A DNA stretch of 64,000 bases from Cellulophaga sp. HaHa_2_95 (GTDB lineage: Bacteria > Bacteroidota > Bacteroidia > Flavobacteriales > Flavobacteriaceae). Below are positions 27,163 through 36,589 of the stretch, piece by piece. Each line of letters begins with the position of its first letter. Within the stretch, counting starts at the first letter, position 1. Both the position numbers and the translations under genes were made by a program. The stretch is taken from contig NZ_CP058988.1 of the NCBI RefSeq assembly GCF_019278565.1, forward strand, positions 2,356,001 to 2,420,000. The letters run 5' to 3'. The notes under the pieces are model-generated. The model was not told where the DNA came from. It saw only the letters and a program-made list of their open reading frames with translations, and made no database searches.

Positions 27163-29286
27163 ATGAAAAATGTATACACTATGTTTTTACTTACGGTGTT
27201 ATTTACAAGCTGTAATGACTCCAAAAGTAAAAACGAAACCACTTCACAAAAACCTATGAATACTACTGAGAATCCATTATTGGTAGAAAGTACCTTACCG
27301 TATTTTGCACCAGATTTTAGTAAAATTACCAATGATCATTTTAAACCGGCTCTAGATCAAGGTATTGCCTTGCAAGAGAAAGCGGTACAAGAAATAGCGA
27401 ATGCTTCCGCGGAAGCTACTTTTGATAATACCATCTTGGCTTTAGAGAAAAGTGGCGAAGTTTTAGAACGTGTTTCTAATATCTTTTACGGTTTAACAGG
27501 TGCACATACGAATGATACGCTTCAAGCGATTCAAGAAGAAATGGCGCCTAAATTTGCAGCGCTACAAGACGCTATCTTTCTTAATGATAAACTATTTCAA
27601 AAAGTTAAGCATTTAAACGAGATTAAAGAAAGTTTAGGTCTAGAAGCAGAAGCTGTAAAGTTAATAGAGAACTATTTTGAGCAGTTTGAAAAAGCAGGAG
27701 CAAATCTTTCTCCAGAAGATAAAGAAGTTTTAAAAGGATACAATGCTAAATTAGCAGCCTTAGAAAATCGATTTAATAAAACCTTATTAGAAGCAAATAA
27801 TAACGGAGTGTTAGTCTTCACTGATAAAGCTGCTTTAGCGGGACTTTCTGAAGCACAATTAAAATCTTTAGAAAATACAGAAGGGGAAGGTTGGAGAATT
27901 CCCTTGTTGAATACCACACAACAACCTTTACTACAAAGCCTCGAAAATAGAGCTACGAGAGAAAAATTATTCAAAGCAGCATTCTATAGAACAGATGGCT
28001 CTGCGCATGATACGAAGGGTATTATTATAGAACTAGCAGAACTACGTGCTAAAAAAGGTGCACTTCTAGGTTTTCCTAATTATGCTGCATGGAGTCTTCA
28101 AGGAACCATGGCTGAAGTTCCAGAGAACGTTTTTAAAATGTTTGAAGGTTTAATTCCTGCAGCTACTGCAAAGGCGACTAATGAAGCTGCAGAAATACAG
28201 CAAATGGTAAAAACTAAAGGAGAAGATTTTACTTTAGAAGCTTGGGATTGGAACCACTATGCAGAAATGGTGCGTATCGCCAAATATGATTTGGATGAAA
28301 ATCAAATTAAACCTTATTTCGAAACAAAAACAGTTTTAGAAAAAGGTGTTTTTTATGCAGCAAGAAAATTATACGGCATCACATTTAAAGAGCGTATTGA
28401 TATTCCTACCTATCATGAAGATGTATTGGTATATGAGCTTTTTGAAGAAAACGGGGAAGCATTAGGCTTATTCTATGCAGATTATTTTGCAAGACCAAGT
28501 AAACGAGGTGGCGCTTGGATGAGCAATTTTGTAACGCAGTCTAAATTGTATGACAAAAAGCCGGTAATTTACAATGTATGTAATTATCCTAAACCAGCTT
28601 CAGGAGAACCTGCATTGCTTACGTATGATGAAGTAGAAACTATGTTTCATGAATTTGGTCATGCGTTACATGGCTTTTTTGCAGATCAGCAATACCCTTC
28701 ATTATCGGGAACAGCTGTTGCAAGAGATTTTGTAGAATTCCCTTCCCAGTTTAATGAAAATTGGGCCTTATACCCTGAAATTCTAAAAAACTATGCAGTA
28801 CACTACAAAACTGGAGAACAGATACCACAAACGTTATTAGATAAGATTAAAAAATCAGGAACTTTTAATCAAGGGTATAGCTTAACAGAAAACTTAGCAG
28901 CTTCTAATTTAGACATGCAATGGCATGTTATTGCAGCAGATACTAAAATTGCAGATGCCAATGCTTTTGAAAAAGAAGCTTTAGCAAAAACAAAGTTAGA
29001 TGTGGTTAGCGCGGTTCCTCCTAGATATAGATCTACATATTTTGCGCACATCTTTGGGGGTGGCTATGCAGCAGGATATTACTCGTATTTATGGACAGAA
29101 ATGTTACATCATGATGCCTATAACTGGTTTGAAAATAACGGAGGTTTAACACGTGCAAACGGACAACGTTTTAGAGAAATGGTACTTTCTAGAGGAAATA
29201 CGTTGGACTTAGAGCAGATGTATAAAGATTGGAGAGGTTCTGATCCGCAAATTGCACCAATGCTTACCGCTAGAGGTTTAGAATAG
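27163..29286 (+). CDS. dcp: M3 family peptidyl-dipeptidase (Dcp-like) lipoprotein
   Basis: Zinc metallopeptidase that trims dipeptides from the C-terminus of peptides, anchored on the periplasmic side by a lipoprotein signal (MFLLTVLFTSC). The 707 residues match full-length Dcp; the HExxH zinc site is TMFHEFGHALHGFF, with the third ligand Glu downstream near VARDFVEFPSQFNENW. The C-terminus has the SRGNTLDLEQMYKDWRG block of the family. Monocistronic with a clear terminator 26 bases after the stop. Confidence 0.93.
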   Translation: MKNVYTMFLLTVLFTSCNDSKSKNETTSQKPMNTTENPLLVESTLPYFAPDFSKITNDHFKPALDQGIALQEKAVQEIANASAEATFDNTILALEKSGEVLERVSNIFYGLTGAHTNDTLQAIQEEMAPKFAALQDAIFLNDKLFQKVKHLNEIKESLGLEAEAVKLIENYFEQFEKAGANLSPEDKEVLKGYNAKLAALENRFNKTLLEANNNGVLVFTDKAALAGLSEAQLKSLENTEGEGWRIPLLNTTQQPLLQSLENRATREKLFKAAFYRTDGSAHDTKGIIIELAELRAKKGALLGFPNYAAWSLQGTMAEVPENVFKMFEGLIPAATAKATNEAAEIQQMVKTKGEDFTLEAWDWNHYAEMVRIAKYDLDENQIKPYFETKTVLEKGVFYAARKLYGITFKERIDIPTYHEDVLVYELFEENGEALGLFYADYFARPSKRGGAWMSNFVTQSKLYDKKPVIYNVCNYPKPASGEPALLTYDEVETMFHEFGHALHGFFADQQYPSLSGTAVARDFVEFPSQFNENWALYPEILKNYAVHYKTGEQIPQTLLDKIKKSGTFNQGYSLTENLAASNLDMQWHVIAADTKIADANAFEKEALAKTKLDVVSAVPPRYRSTYFAHIFGGGYAAGYYSYLWTEMLHHDAYNWFENNGGLTRANGQRFREMVLSRGNTLDLEQMYKDWRGSDPQIAPMLTARGLE

Positions 29287-29311
29287 AAATTTACTATCGT
29301 ATATCATATAT

Positions 29312-29339
29312 AAAGGAGCTCCTAGGGGCTCCTTTTTTT
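29312..29339 (+). terminator. Rho-independent terminator of the M3 peptidase gene
   Basis: Hairpin AAAGGAGC / GCTCCTTT with an 8-base loop followed by Ts. Confidence 0.85.
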
Positions 29340-29519
29340 ATAGCTATATTTTTGAGTTCTTCTCCATAAATAGTTGTTTTTATGGTTTAAGTAAAGGCTT
29401 AGTTGATTCAAAGATGGCATTCGCTGAATAGTTTTCTTGATTCGCTTATTGTTAAAATTTTCATCCCTTTTAAAGGCTAGATTTACTTCATCAAAGAATC
29501 TTAATTAAATGATTTAGCC

Positions 29520-30539
29520 ATGAAAATTTTTGAAAAATTAAATATATTTTACGCAGTATTGATGGTAATGGCTTTGGCATTTTTTGTGGCCTGTAGCAGC
29601 TGTAGTAATAGTTCGTCAGATGCAGATACTGATGCAGAATTAGAAGAAACTACGAGCGATGATCTTGTCATGGACGTAGACCCTAGTCTTTTTTTAACCG
29701 ATAGCGGAGCGGTTACAGTGACCTTAGTACCTTGTACCCTTTCAGACGGTACGGAGGGAGATTGTTACCAGATTGTAACTACAAGCACACCAGCAGATCA
29801 TACCATGGGGCCTTGGTGTCCAGATAATATTGCTGATGGTGCAGAAGCTGGCGGTATATGGCTAGAAAATGGAGAAGTATATGATGTAGATGGTGCTTTT
29901 ATTCAAAATATGGCCACCTTTTATAACGATGAGAATTGGATGATGTATGATGAAAACGGAGACATATATACCACAGAAACTGAAGATGACTGTGCAAATG
30001 CCGCTAATCCAAACGTAGGTGAGGAGTATGCAAATTTCTGTGTGGAGTGTCTCCCGTCGTATGTAACAGATATGAGTAACACGTATACGATACCTGTTAC
30101 CCCAGTAAAATTAGCGAGTCCACTTTCTTTTGGCGGTTTTGGGCCTCCAGGTGCAAGTTCTGCTCCATCAAACAGAGGTCTTGCTTTTAACGGTGTTGTT
30201 TTTGATGCGCCAGCCCCCACAGATGCTATTTTAGGAGCCTATACTTTAGCGCCTTTTGATGATGCTGGTGGCCATATCAATCTAAATGCAGGGTATCATT
30301 ATCACGCAGCAACAGGCGTTTCTACACAGGTAGCACAAACAGATAATCATGCCGCACAGATTGGTTATGCGATGGATGGTTTTGCGATGTATGCACAGTT
30401 AGATGCAGATGGAAACGAGCCAACAGATTTAGACGAGTGTAGAGGACATACGGATAGTATTAGAGGCTATCATTATCATGTAGCAGCACCAGGATCCAAT
30501 AGTTTTATAGATTGTTTATCAGGAGCATACGCAGAGTAA
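29520..30539 (+). CDS. YHYH-domain lipoprotein (second copy, longer)
   Basis: Exported protein of 339 residues with a lipoprotein signal ending FFVACSSC and an acidic linker. The YHYH domain is seen in GYHYHAATGVS, IGYAMDGFAMYAQLD and RGYHYHVAAPG. Compared with the YHYH protein at 9448 it has an added central region rich in Asp, Cys and Gly (four Cys between about 75 and 180), perhaps disulfide-bonded. It is followed 21 bases later by a membrane-anchored exported protein, making a two-gene operon. Function unknown; metal binding is a guess from the His pattern. Confidence 0.82.
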   Translation: MKIFEKLNIFYAVLMVMALAFFVACSSCSNSSSDADTDAELEETTSDDLVMDVDPSLFLTDSGAVTVTLVPCTLSDGTEGDCYQIVTTSTPADHTMGPWCPDNIADGAEAGGIWLENGEVYDVDGAFIQNMATFYNDENWMMYDENGDIYTTETEDDCANAANPNVGEEYANFCVECLPSYVTDMSNTYTIPVTPVKLASPLSFGGFGPPGASSAPSNRGLAFNGVVFDAPAPTDAILGAYTLAPFDDAGGHINLNAGYHYHAATGVSTQVAQTDNHAAQIGYAMDGFAMYAQLDADGNEPTDLDECRGHTDSIRGYHYHVAAPGSNSFIDCLSGAYAE

Positions 30540-30560
30540 TAATTAAAAAAAGTAAAGATC

Positions 30561-31202
30561 ATGTATAAAATTGTAATCGCTTTATTTTTTATGAGCTTAA
30601 GTGTGCAAGCACATCAAGCAGATGCCTCTACAGTACTACTTGTAGAACGAGATAACGGAAGTTGGGTATTGCAAATAGCAGGAGCGTTGACGGCATTTCA
30701 GCATGAGATAAAAACAATGCATCCAGAGCAAGAGTACAAGACTCCAGAAGAGTTTAAAGCCATGGTAATTGCCCATGTGAAAGACAATTTACGTTTTTTA
30801 TTTAATGAGAATATCAAGTATACTATTACCAGTGCGCACGTACAATTAGGTCATGAAACAAAAGTAGTTTTTGAAGTAAACGGAATTCCTGATGACCTAG
30901 AAAATATGGTGGTCACCAATACCATCTTCAAAGAAATTTATAAAAACCAGAGTACATTATTGTTCTTTAAAAACGGCTTGGAAAAAACCAAATTCGTGTT
31001 GAACAATGAGAATCAGCATACCTTAAATTTAGAAGTAGAGGACACTAAACTGGTTGCTGCGCCCATTGCAGTACAAAGAGATTACTCGGCCTTATATGCT
31101 GTTGGAGGTACCGTTTTTTTAATGGGAGTCGTAAATTATTTCTGGATGAGTTACAAAGAGAAAAAGCCACTACAGGTGGTAAAGAATCATAATTTGAGTT
31201 AG
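30561..31202 (+). CDS. Exported protein with C-terminal membrane helix, partner of YHYH protein
   Basis: Not recognised as a named family; it somewhat resembles DUF6702-type exported Flavobacteriia proteins. The 213 residues have a signal peptide (MYKIVIALFFMSLSVQA) directly followed by His (HQADAS), a soluble alpha/beta-looking domain of about 150 residues, and one transmembrane helix at about 178-196 with a short basic tail. The mature N-terminal His is reminiscent of copper-binding exported proteins. Tight spacing behind the YHYH gene suggests the two act together at the inner membrane face. Confidence 0.6.
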   Translation: MYKIVIALFFMSLSVQAHQADASTVLLVERDNGSWVLQIAGALTAFQHEIKTMHPEQEYKTPEEFKAMVIAHVKDNLRFLFNENIKYTITSAHVQLGHETKVVFEVNGIPDDLENMVVTNTIFKEIYKNQSTLLFFKNGLEKTKFVLNNENQHTLNLEVEDTKLVAAPIAVQRDYSALYAVGGTVFLMGVVNYFWMSYKEKKPLQVVKNHNLS

Positions 31203-31283
31203 TTAATTAATTGTAGTAAGTAGTAGTTGTTTAATAAGAGTCGAGTTATGTAGTAGTTCTCGGCTCTTAGTTTTAAGTTGATG

Positions 31284-31306
31284 AGGGAGCCTTTTGAGGC
31301 TCCTTC
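31284..31306 (+). terminator. Terminator-like hairpin after the YHYH operon
   Basis: Stem GGGAGCCT / AGGCTCCT with a short loop, followed by only a weak T-run (TTCTGTG). Confidence 0.55.
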
Positions 31307-31370
31307 TGTGTTTGTATTAGTTTTAGGTGTAGGAAGCTTTATTTTTTTCCATCAAAAAACAAGGATCAAT

Positions 31371-32531
31371 TTAGTGGATATTACCACCCACAGGCAATCC
31401 ACTAGGAACACTAGTGGGGATTTCTTTATCAAAATTGTCATCATTCAGCGTATTTAAAAATGAAATTAGTAAAGACATTTCTTTAACGCTTAGTTCCAAA
31501 TCGTCCACAAGAGGGTCGAACATGGCTTTGGAAACCGATTTATTTCTTGTTTTTCCTACAGAGATATCTTCATAGAATTCCAGGACTTCTTTTAAATTTT
31601 GAAACACTCCATTATGCATATAGGGAGCAGTAAAACGTAGGTTTCGTAAAGAAGGCGTTCTAAAAGCAAAACGTTCATCAGCACCGCTATCGGGTATTAG
31701 AACTTTTTTATTTTCGGGAACACCAATCACATGCAGTTTGTAATCAGAAAACATAGGACCGCTATGGCAATTAATGCAGCCTACCGATTCAAAGAGTACT
31801 AAACCTTCTTTTTCGGCTAAGGAAATAGCCCTTGTATCTCCAGAAATATACTGATCAAAGCGCGAATTATTGGCGACTAATGTTCGTTCAAAAGCAGCAA
31901 TCGCTTTTGCAATATGAATGCTGTCTATAGGAGCATTGGAACCAAAGGCGGCAGCAAAGAGTTTTTTATATTCCGGTATGGCTTTGAGTCGTTCTGCTAC
32001 CTCGGTTAAAATTTGCTTTTTCTCAAAATGATGCCCTCTCATCTCCTCTAAGGTTTTGATAGGTTCTAAAGCTTGTTTCTCCAAGCTTTTAATGCGGTCA
32101 TCCCAAAACATAGTAGCTTCTTCAGGATCATAATCGCCTTTTTCCTGAATGCCATTATAAGCGGTATTTAAAATAGTAGGAGAGTTGCGTTTCATAAGCG
32201 GAATAGTATTCGGGGTGTTAAAAACCCGTTTACTTCCTAAGCCCTTTCCATTACTGCCAATAGAGAGGTCTAAAAATTCGGCATAGCCCGTTGCAGGATG
32301 ATGGCAACTTACACAAGAAATATCTTTACCACCAGAGAGAATAGGGTCATAAAATAAGAGCTTTCCTAAATGTGCTTTCTTAGCAGTATTAGGGTTGTTC
32401 ATAGGCGCTTTAACTCCTTTCGGCAGCGCCGCTACGGTAGGTACGGCTTTAGGTTTTCCTGCGCTAGGATTCCCGCAGCTCCATAGCAGAATGGGGAGTA
32501 CAAGAATGGATATATAAAATTTGATACTCAT
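31371..32531 (-). CDS. Di-haem cytochrome c peroxidase / MauG family lipoprotein
   Basis: Periplasmic enzyme that reduces hydrogen peroxide with electrons from small cytochromes, or modifies proteins as MauG does. I start at 32531 so that a lipoprotein signal (SIKFYISILVLPILLWSC) is at the N-terminus; an upstream start would add 24 residues with no role. Two haem-binding motifs are present, CVSCHH and CINCHS, with FRTPSLRNLRFTAPYMHNGVF, the conserved C-terminal haem ligand block. It is transcribed toward the YHYH locus, and a connection between peroxide removal and that locus is possible but unproven. Confidence 0.92.
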   Translation of the reverse strand: MSIKFYISILVLPILLWSCGNPSAGKPKAVPTVAALPKGVKAPMNNPNTAKKAHLGKLLFYDPILSGGKDISCVSCHHPATGYAEFLDLSIGSNGKGLGSKRVFNTPNTIPLMKRNSPTILNTAYNGIQEKGDYDPEEATMFWDDRIKSLEKQALEPIKTLEEMRGHHFEKKQILTEVAERLKAIPEYKKLFAAAFGSNAPIDSIHIAKAIAAFERTLVANNSRFDQYISGDTRAISLAEKEGLVLFESVGCINCHSGPMFSDYKLHVIGVPENKKVLIPDSGADERFAFRTPSLRNLRFTAPYMHNGVFQNLKEVLEFYEDISVGKTRNKSVSKAMFDPLVDDLELSVKEMSLLISFLNTLNDDNFDKEIPTSVPSGLPVGGNIH

Positions 32532-32695
32532 AGCTAAAACCGCTTTGTTAGACAAGTTTAGGGCATAAAGATTATATGCACAACTATCACAAGTTAAATC
32601 CAATAAAGTGCATCAAATTAAGTGATTAACCCGCCAAAATAGGCTAAGAATAACAGATAACATCTAATCTTTACCGATACCAAAAAAACTGTAGT

Positions 32696-32703
32696 TATCT
32701 TTG
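32696..32703 (+). promoter_or_regulatory. Likely -7 box of the tandem helicase genes
   Basis: TATCTTTG fits TAnnTTTG exactly and lies 14 bases before the helicase ATG; the -33 element is not a clear TTG. Confidence 0.45.
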
Positions 32704-32717
32704 CGAAAAATTATTTT

Positions 32718-34058
32718 ATGTCAAAGCATTTTTCCAAGCTAGGTGTTAATGAAGTATTTCAAAAAAGTTTAGCTGATTTAGAAATTACAACCCCTACAGA
32801 TATTCAGGTGAAGACCATTCCGCTAGTACTTACTGCAAAGAAAGATATTGTGGCTTTGGCAAAAACGGGTACAGGAAAAACGGCTGCATTTGGACTCCCA
32901 TTATTGCAATTGGTAGACACAAAAAATAATGATATACAAGTAGTTATTTTGGCACCTACACGTGAGTTAGGGCAACAGATTTATGCCAACTTAGTATCCT
33001 TTTCTAAATACAGTCCGGCTATTGTTATTGCTTCTATTTGTGGAGGTACGCCTATAAAACCTCAAATTGAGAAATTAAAAAGTGCCACACATGTGGTTGT
33101 GGCTACTCCAGGACGTTTGGTAGATCTTATTCAACAGAAAGCCATCAACATAAAAAATACCTCGTATTTGGTGTTAGATGAAGCCGATGAAATGGTGACA
33201 GCTTTAAAGCAAGACTTAGATCCTATTGTACAAGAATTGCCAGAAGAGCGTAGAACATTCTTGTTTACGGCGACGATGCCAGGTGCTATTAAGCAATTGG
33301 TGCAGAATTACTTGAATAAGAATGTCATGCACCTTGAGGCAGATATGGATACCATAGGACATCAAGGTATTGAACATCAATATATAGTAGTAGAACCTAT
33401 AGAGAAACTAGATGTTTTATTACATTTCTTAAGTTCTAGAGAAGGAGAACAAGGTATCATTTTCTGTAAAACAAAAGCAGCTGTAAATAAGTTAGCGAAG
33501 AACTTAGCGATTAATAAATTCTCATCAGGAGCACTTCATGGGAGTTTAACCCAGGTAATTCGTGATCGTGTCATGGGGCAGTTTAGAGAAGGGCAACTAA
33601 AAATTTTAGTAGCTACAGATTTAGCATCTCGTGGTATTGATGTTAAGAATATATCTTACGTAGTAAATTACCACTTGCCAGAAACCTATGACTTATATGT
33701 ACATAGAAGTGGTAGAACGGCTAGGGCAGGAGCAAACGGACTTTCTATTACCATCCTACAGCAAGAAGAGGTTGCAGAAATTCCAGATTTTGAAAAAGAG
33801 TTGGGCATTACCTTTCATAAAATTGAAAAGGCAGATGCATCAAGTTTAGAAGAGACCAATGCCTTACTTTGGGCAAAGAAAATCTTTAAAACAAAACCCA
33901 ACAGAGACGTTTCTGAAGATTTTAAAACTAAAATAAAAACTGTTTTTCATCATTTAACAAAAGATGAACTGATAGATAAAGTATTGGCTAATTATTTAGA
34001 GCACAATACCAATATTCTTCCAAAAGAAGAGACACCAACAAATAAGAAAAATAGATAG
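32718..34058 (+). CDS. DEAD-box RNA helicase
   Basis: ATP-dependent RNA helicase of 446 residues: Q motif TPTDIQ, motif I LAKTGTGKT, PTRELGQQ, TPGRLVDL, motif II DEAD, motif III TAT in place of SAT, DLASRGIDV and HRSGRTARAG. The C-terminal 75 residues are helical with a Lys-rich end, resembling the dimerisation region of DeaD/CsdA. It ends 5 bases before a second helicase gene, so the two form an operon. Confidence 0.9.
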   Translation: MSKHFSKLGVNEVFQKSLADLEITTPTDIQVKTIPLVLTAKKDIVALAKTGTGKTAAFGLPLLQLVDTKNNDIQVVILAPTRELGQQIYANLVSFSKYSPAIVIASICGGTPIKPQIEKLKSATHVVVATPGRLVDLIQQKAINIKNTSYLVLDEADEMVTALKQDLDPIVQELPEERRTFLFTATMPGAIKQLVQNYLNKNVMHLEADMDTIGHQGIEHQYIVVEPIEKLDVLLHFLSSREGEQGIIFCKTKAAVNKLAKNLAINKFSSGALHGSLTQVIRDRVMGQFREGQLKILVATDLASRGIDVKNISYVVNYHLPETYDLYVHRSGRTARAGANGLSITILQQEEVAEIPDFEKELGITFHKIEKADASSLEETNALLWAKKIFKTKPNRDVSEDFKTKIKTVFHHLTKDELIDKVLANYLEHNTNILPKEETPTNKKNR

Positions 34059-34063
34059 TTGTA

Positions 34064-35380
34064 ATGGCGAATAGTATAAAAGATCAAGAGGATATTTTAG
34101 CAAAATTAAATATCCACCAATTGAACCCAATGCAAGAGGAGGCTATTGCTGTAATTGAAAAAACAACCAATACCATTTTGCTTTCTCCAACAGGAACAGG
34201 AAAAACATTAGCGTTTTTATTACCGCTATTAAAAACATTAGATGCTAGCATTGATGAAGTGCAAGCCTTGATTGTAGTGCCTTCTCGTGAGTTAGCCATA
34301 CAAATAGAGCAAGTACTTCGTATAATGGGTACCGGTTTTAAAGTAAATGCTGTTTACGGAGGTCGTACTATGGCAAAAGATAAGATGGAGCTGAAGCATA
34401 ACCCTGCTATTCTTATAGGAACGCCAGGTAGAATTCTAGATCATTTTATGAATGATCGTTTTTCTAAAGAGAGCATCAAAACATTAATTTTAGATGAGTT
34501 TGATAAATGTTTGGATAAAGGTTTTTCTGATGAAATGAAAGGTATTATTGCCAACGTACCGCGTATTAATAAACGTATTTTAACATCGGCAACGCAAAAT
34601 ATTGAAGTTCCACCATTTGTACGCTTAGACAAGCCTGTACTTATCAATTACTTGAAAGAGAAAAAAGCACTTAAATTAGAGATTAGAACGGTCATTTCTC
34701 CTTTAAGAAACAAATCTCAAACTTTATTAGATTTGGTGATGCATTTAGGGAATGAGCAAGGAATTGTTTTTTGTAACCTAAAAGAAAATATAGAGTACTT
34801 AGATAAGTTTCTTACGGAGAAGAAAATTAGCCATTCTACGTTTTCAGGAGAAATGGAGCAGTATGATCGGGACCGTGCCCTAATCAAATTCAGAAATGGT
34901 ACGAGTCAGCTTTTAATCGCCACAGATTTAGCGGCGAGAGGTATAGATGTCCCAGAGCTTAAGTATATAATTCATTATGATGTACCAGCTTCTGAGGAAG
35001 AATTTACGCACCGTAATGGTAGAACAGCACGTGTAAATACTAAAGGTACTGCTTATGTAATGCGATGGGAAAAAGAAGAATTTCCTGAGTTTGTAAGAAA
35101 CCCTAACCGTGCCAATATTTCTGTAAAAGCACCTCGAAAGCCACAATACTGGGAGACTTTATTTATTTCGGGCGGTAGAAAAGATAAAATTTCTAAAGGA
35201 GATATCGCTGGATTGTTCTTTAAGCAAGGCGAAATTTCTAAAGATCAATTAGGAACTATAGAATTGAAGCAAGACTGTGCTTTTGTTGCCGTTCCTTTGG
35301 CGATTGCTGATGAGTTAGTACGAAAATTGAACAATACAAAATTGAAAAAGAAGAAAGTCAGAATTACAGTTTTGGAGTAG
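34064..35380 (+). CDS. DEAD-box RNA helicase with DbpA-type RNA-binding domain
   Basis: 438-residue helicase. The core has motif I SPTGTGKT, PSREL, GTPGRILDH, motif II changed to DEFD, SAT, DLAARGIDV and motif VI HRNGRTAR. The last 75 residues (TLFISGGRKDKISKGDIAGL to the Lys-rich KVRITVLE) match the DbpA RNA-binding domain, which in E. coli recognises hairpin 92 of 23S rRNA. A late 50S-assembly role is therefore inferred. It is co-transcribed with the helicase just upstream. Confidence 0.88.
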   Translation: MANSIKDQEDILAKLNIHQLNPMQEEAIAVIEKTTNTILLSPTGTGKTLAFLLPLLKTLDASIDEVQALIVVPSRELAIQIEQVLRIMGTGFKVNAVYGGRTMAKDKMELKHNPAILIGTPGRILDHFMNDRFSKESIKTLILDEFDKCLDKGFSDEMKGIIANVPRINKRILTSATQNIEVPPFVRLDKPVLINYLKEKKALKLEIRTVISPLRNKSQTLLDLVMHLGNEQGIVFCNLKENIEYLDKFLTEKKISHSTFSGEMEQYDRDRALIKFRNGTSQLLIATDLAARGIDVPELKYIIHYDVPASEEEFTHRNGRTARVNTKGTAYVMRWEKEEFPEFVRNPNRANISVKAPRKPQYWETLFISGGRKDKISKGDIAGLFFKQGEISKDQLGTIELKQDCAFVAVPLAIADELVRKLNNTKLKKKKVRITVLE

Positions 35381-35482
35381 TTTTTTTTCTTTAAGTATTA
35401 AGTAACGAGTATTAAGTATATAGTACAAAGTATGAAGTAAAAAGAATACTAGTGATCAAGCCTTTACAAATCAGCACACCGC

Positions 35483-35599
35483 TGTTACTTCGAGTGAATT
35501 ACGAAGTAGCGGTAGCGGAGGCGTAATTAGTATCGAGAAGTATTTGAGTAGTAAAAAGTTCTCGATACAATTTTCTATCGAAAATCACTCGAACTGACA
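35483..35599. repeat. 117-base palindromic element, copy 1
   Basis: Starts TGTTACTTCGAGTGAA and ends CACTCGAACTGACA, so the two ends are inverted repeats of about 14 bases; an inner pair TATCGAGAA / TTCTCGATA forms a second stem. The left flank is CCTTTACAAATCAGCACACCGC and the right flank TTTGAGTTGTAGGTAACGAGTA. Confidence 0.85.
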
Positions 35600-35853
35600 T
35601 TTGAGTTGTAGGTAACGAGTACTTAGTATTAAGTAAAGAGTACAATGTATGAAAGTCTGATTGCTATTTTTAGTTGAATTAAAGAACGGCCTATCGAAAA
35701 TTTGTCGTAAAATTTGAATTGAAATATTCGTAGCAATTTCAGGCTGTTTGAGCTTAACGCTAAGTTTTATTTTTCTTGATGGTTAAAAGCGAGTTCCTGA
35801 AATTTAGGAGATTGATAGAAAAATTTAGACTTAGTTTTGTCAGCCTAGATTTT

Positions 35854-35873
35854 CCTGCCTGCCGGCAGGCAGG
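35854..35873. repeat. Perfect 20-base GC-rich palindrome
   Basis: CCTGCCTGCCGGCAGGCAGG is its own reverse complement and stands out sharply in AT-rich sequence. Strings of this type are scattered in Bacteroidota genomes; here it sits between copies 1 and 2 of the 117-base element. Confidence 0.8.
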
Positions 35874-35991
35874 TTTGGTTCGTTTTTTTATCGATGAAAA
35901 AAATGAACAGATAATTGAAATTTAGATACTAGTAAATAGTACAAAGTGAAAAAAGTAATAGTTATTTGGCCTTTACAAATCAGCACACCGC

Positions 35992-36108
35992 TATCACTTC
36001 GAGTGAATTATAAAGTAGCGGTAGCGGATTAATAATTAGTATCGAGAAGTATTCGTGCAGTAAAAGGTTCTCGATACAATTTTCTATCGAAAACCACTCG
36101 AACTGACA
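35992..36108. repeat. 117-base palindromic element, copy 2
   Basis: Same length and order as copy 1, starting TATCACTTCGAGTGAA and ending CACTCGAACTGACA. Left flank (TTTACAAATCAGCACACCGC) and right flank (TTTGAGTTGTAGGTAACGAG) are of the same type as in copy 1. Confidence 0.85.
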
Positions 36109-36192
36109 TTTGAGTTGTAGGTAACGAGTACTAAGTGGAGAGTACAGAGAGTAGTAGTGCTAATGTTTCTCAATTATAAGTCAGCACACCGC

Positions 36193-36309
36193 TGTCACTT
36201 CGAGTGAATTATGAAGTAGCGATAGCGGATGAATAATTAGTATCGAGAAGTATTTGAGTAGTAAAAGGTTCTCGATATAATTTTCTATCGAAAATCACTC
36301 GAACTGACA
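36193..36309. repeat. 117-base palindromic element, copy 3
   Basis: Starts TGTCACTTCGAGTGAA and ends CACTCGAACTGACA. The flanks differ from copies 1 and 2 (left CAATTATAAGTCAGCACACC, right TTTGAGTTCTGAATA) and match copy 4, which begins exactly 201 bases later. Confidence 0.85.
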
Positions 36310-36393
36310 TTTGAGTTCTGAATAGATAGTACGAAGTTGTACGTAAAAAGAGTAGTAGTGCTAATGCTTCTCAATTATAAGTCAGCACACCGC

Positions 36394-36510
36394 TGTCACT
36401 TCGAGTGAATTATGAAGTAGCGGTAGCGGATGAATAATTAGTATCGAGAAGTATTTGAGTAGTAAAAGGTTCTCGATATAATTTTCTATCGAAAACCACT
36501 CGAACTGACA
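36394..36510. repeat. 117-base palindromic element, copy 4
   Basis: Nearly identical to copy 3, including both flanks; the 201-base unit seems to be a tandem duplication. Confidence 0.85.
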
Positions 36511-36589
36511 TTTGAGTTCTGAATAAGTAGTACGAATTTGTACGTAAAAAGAGTAGTAGTTATTTGGCCTTTACAAATCAGCACACCGC

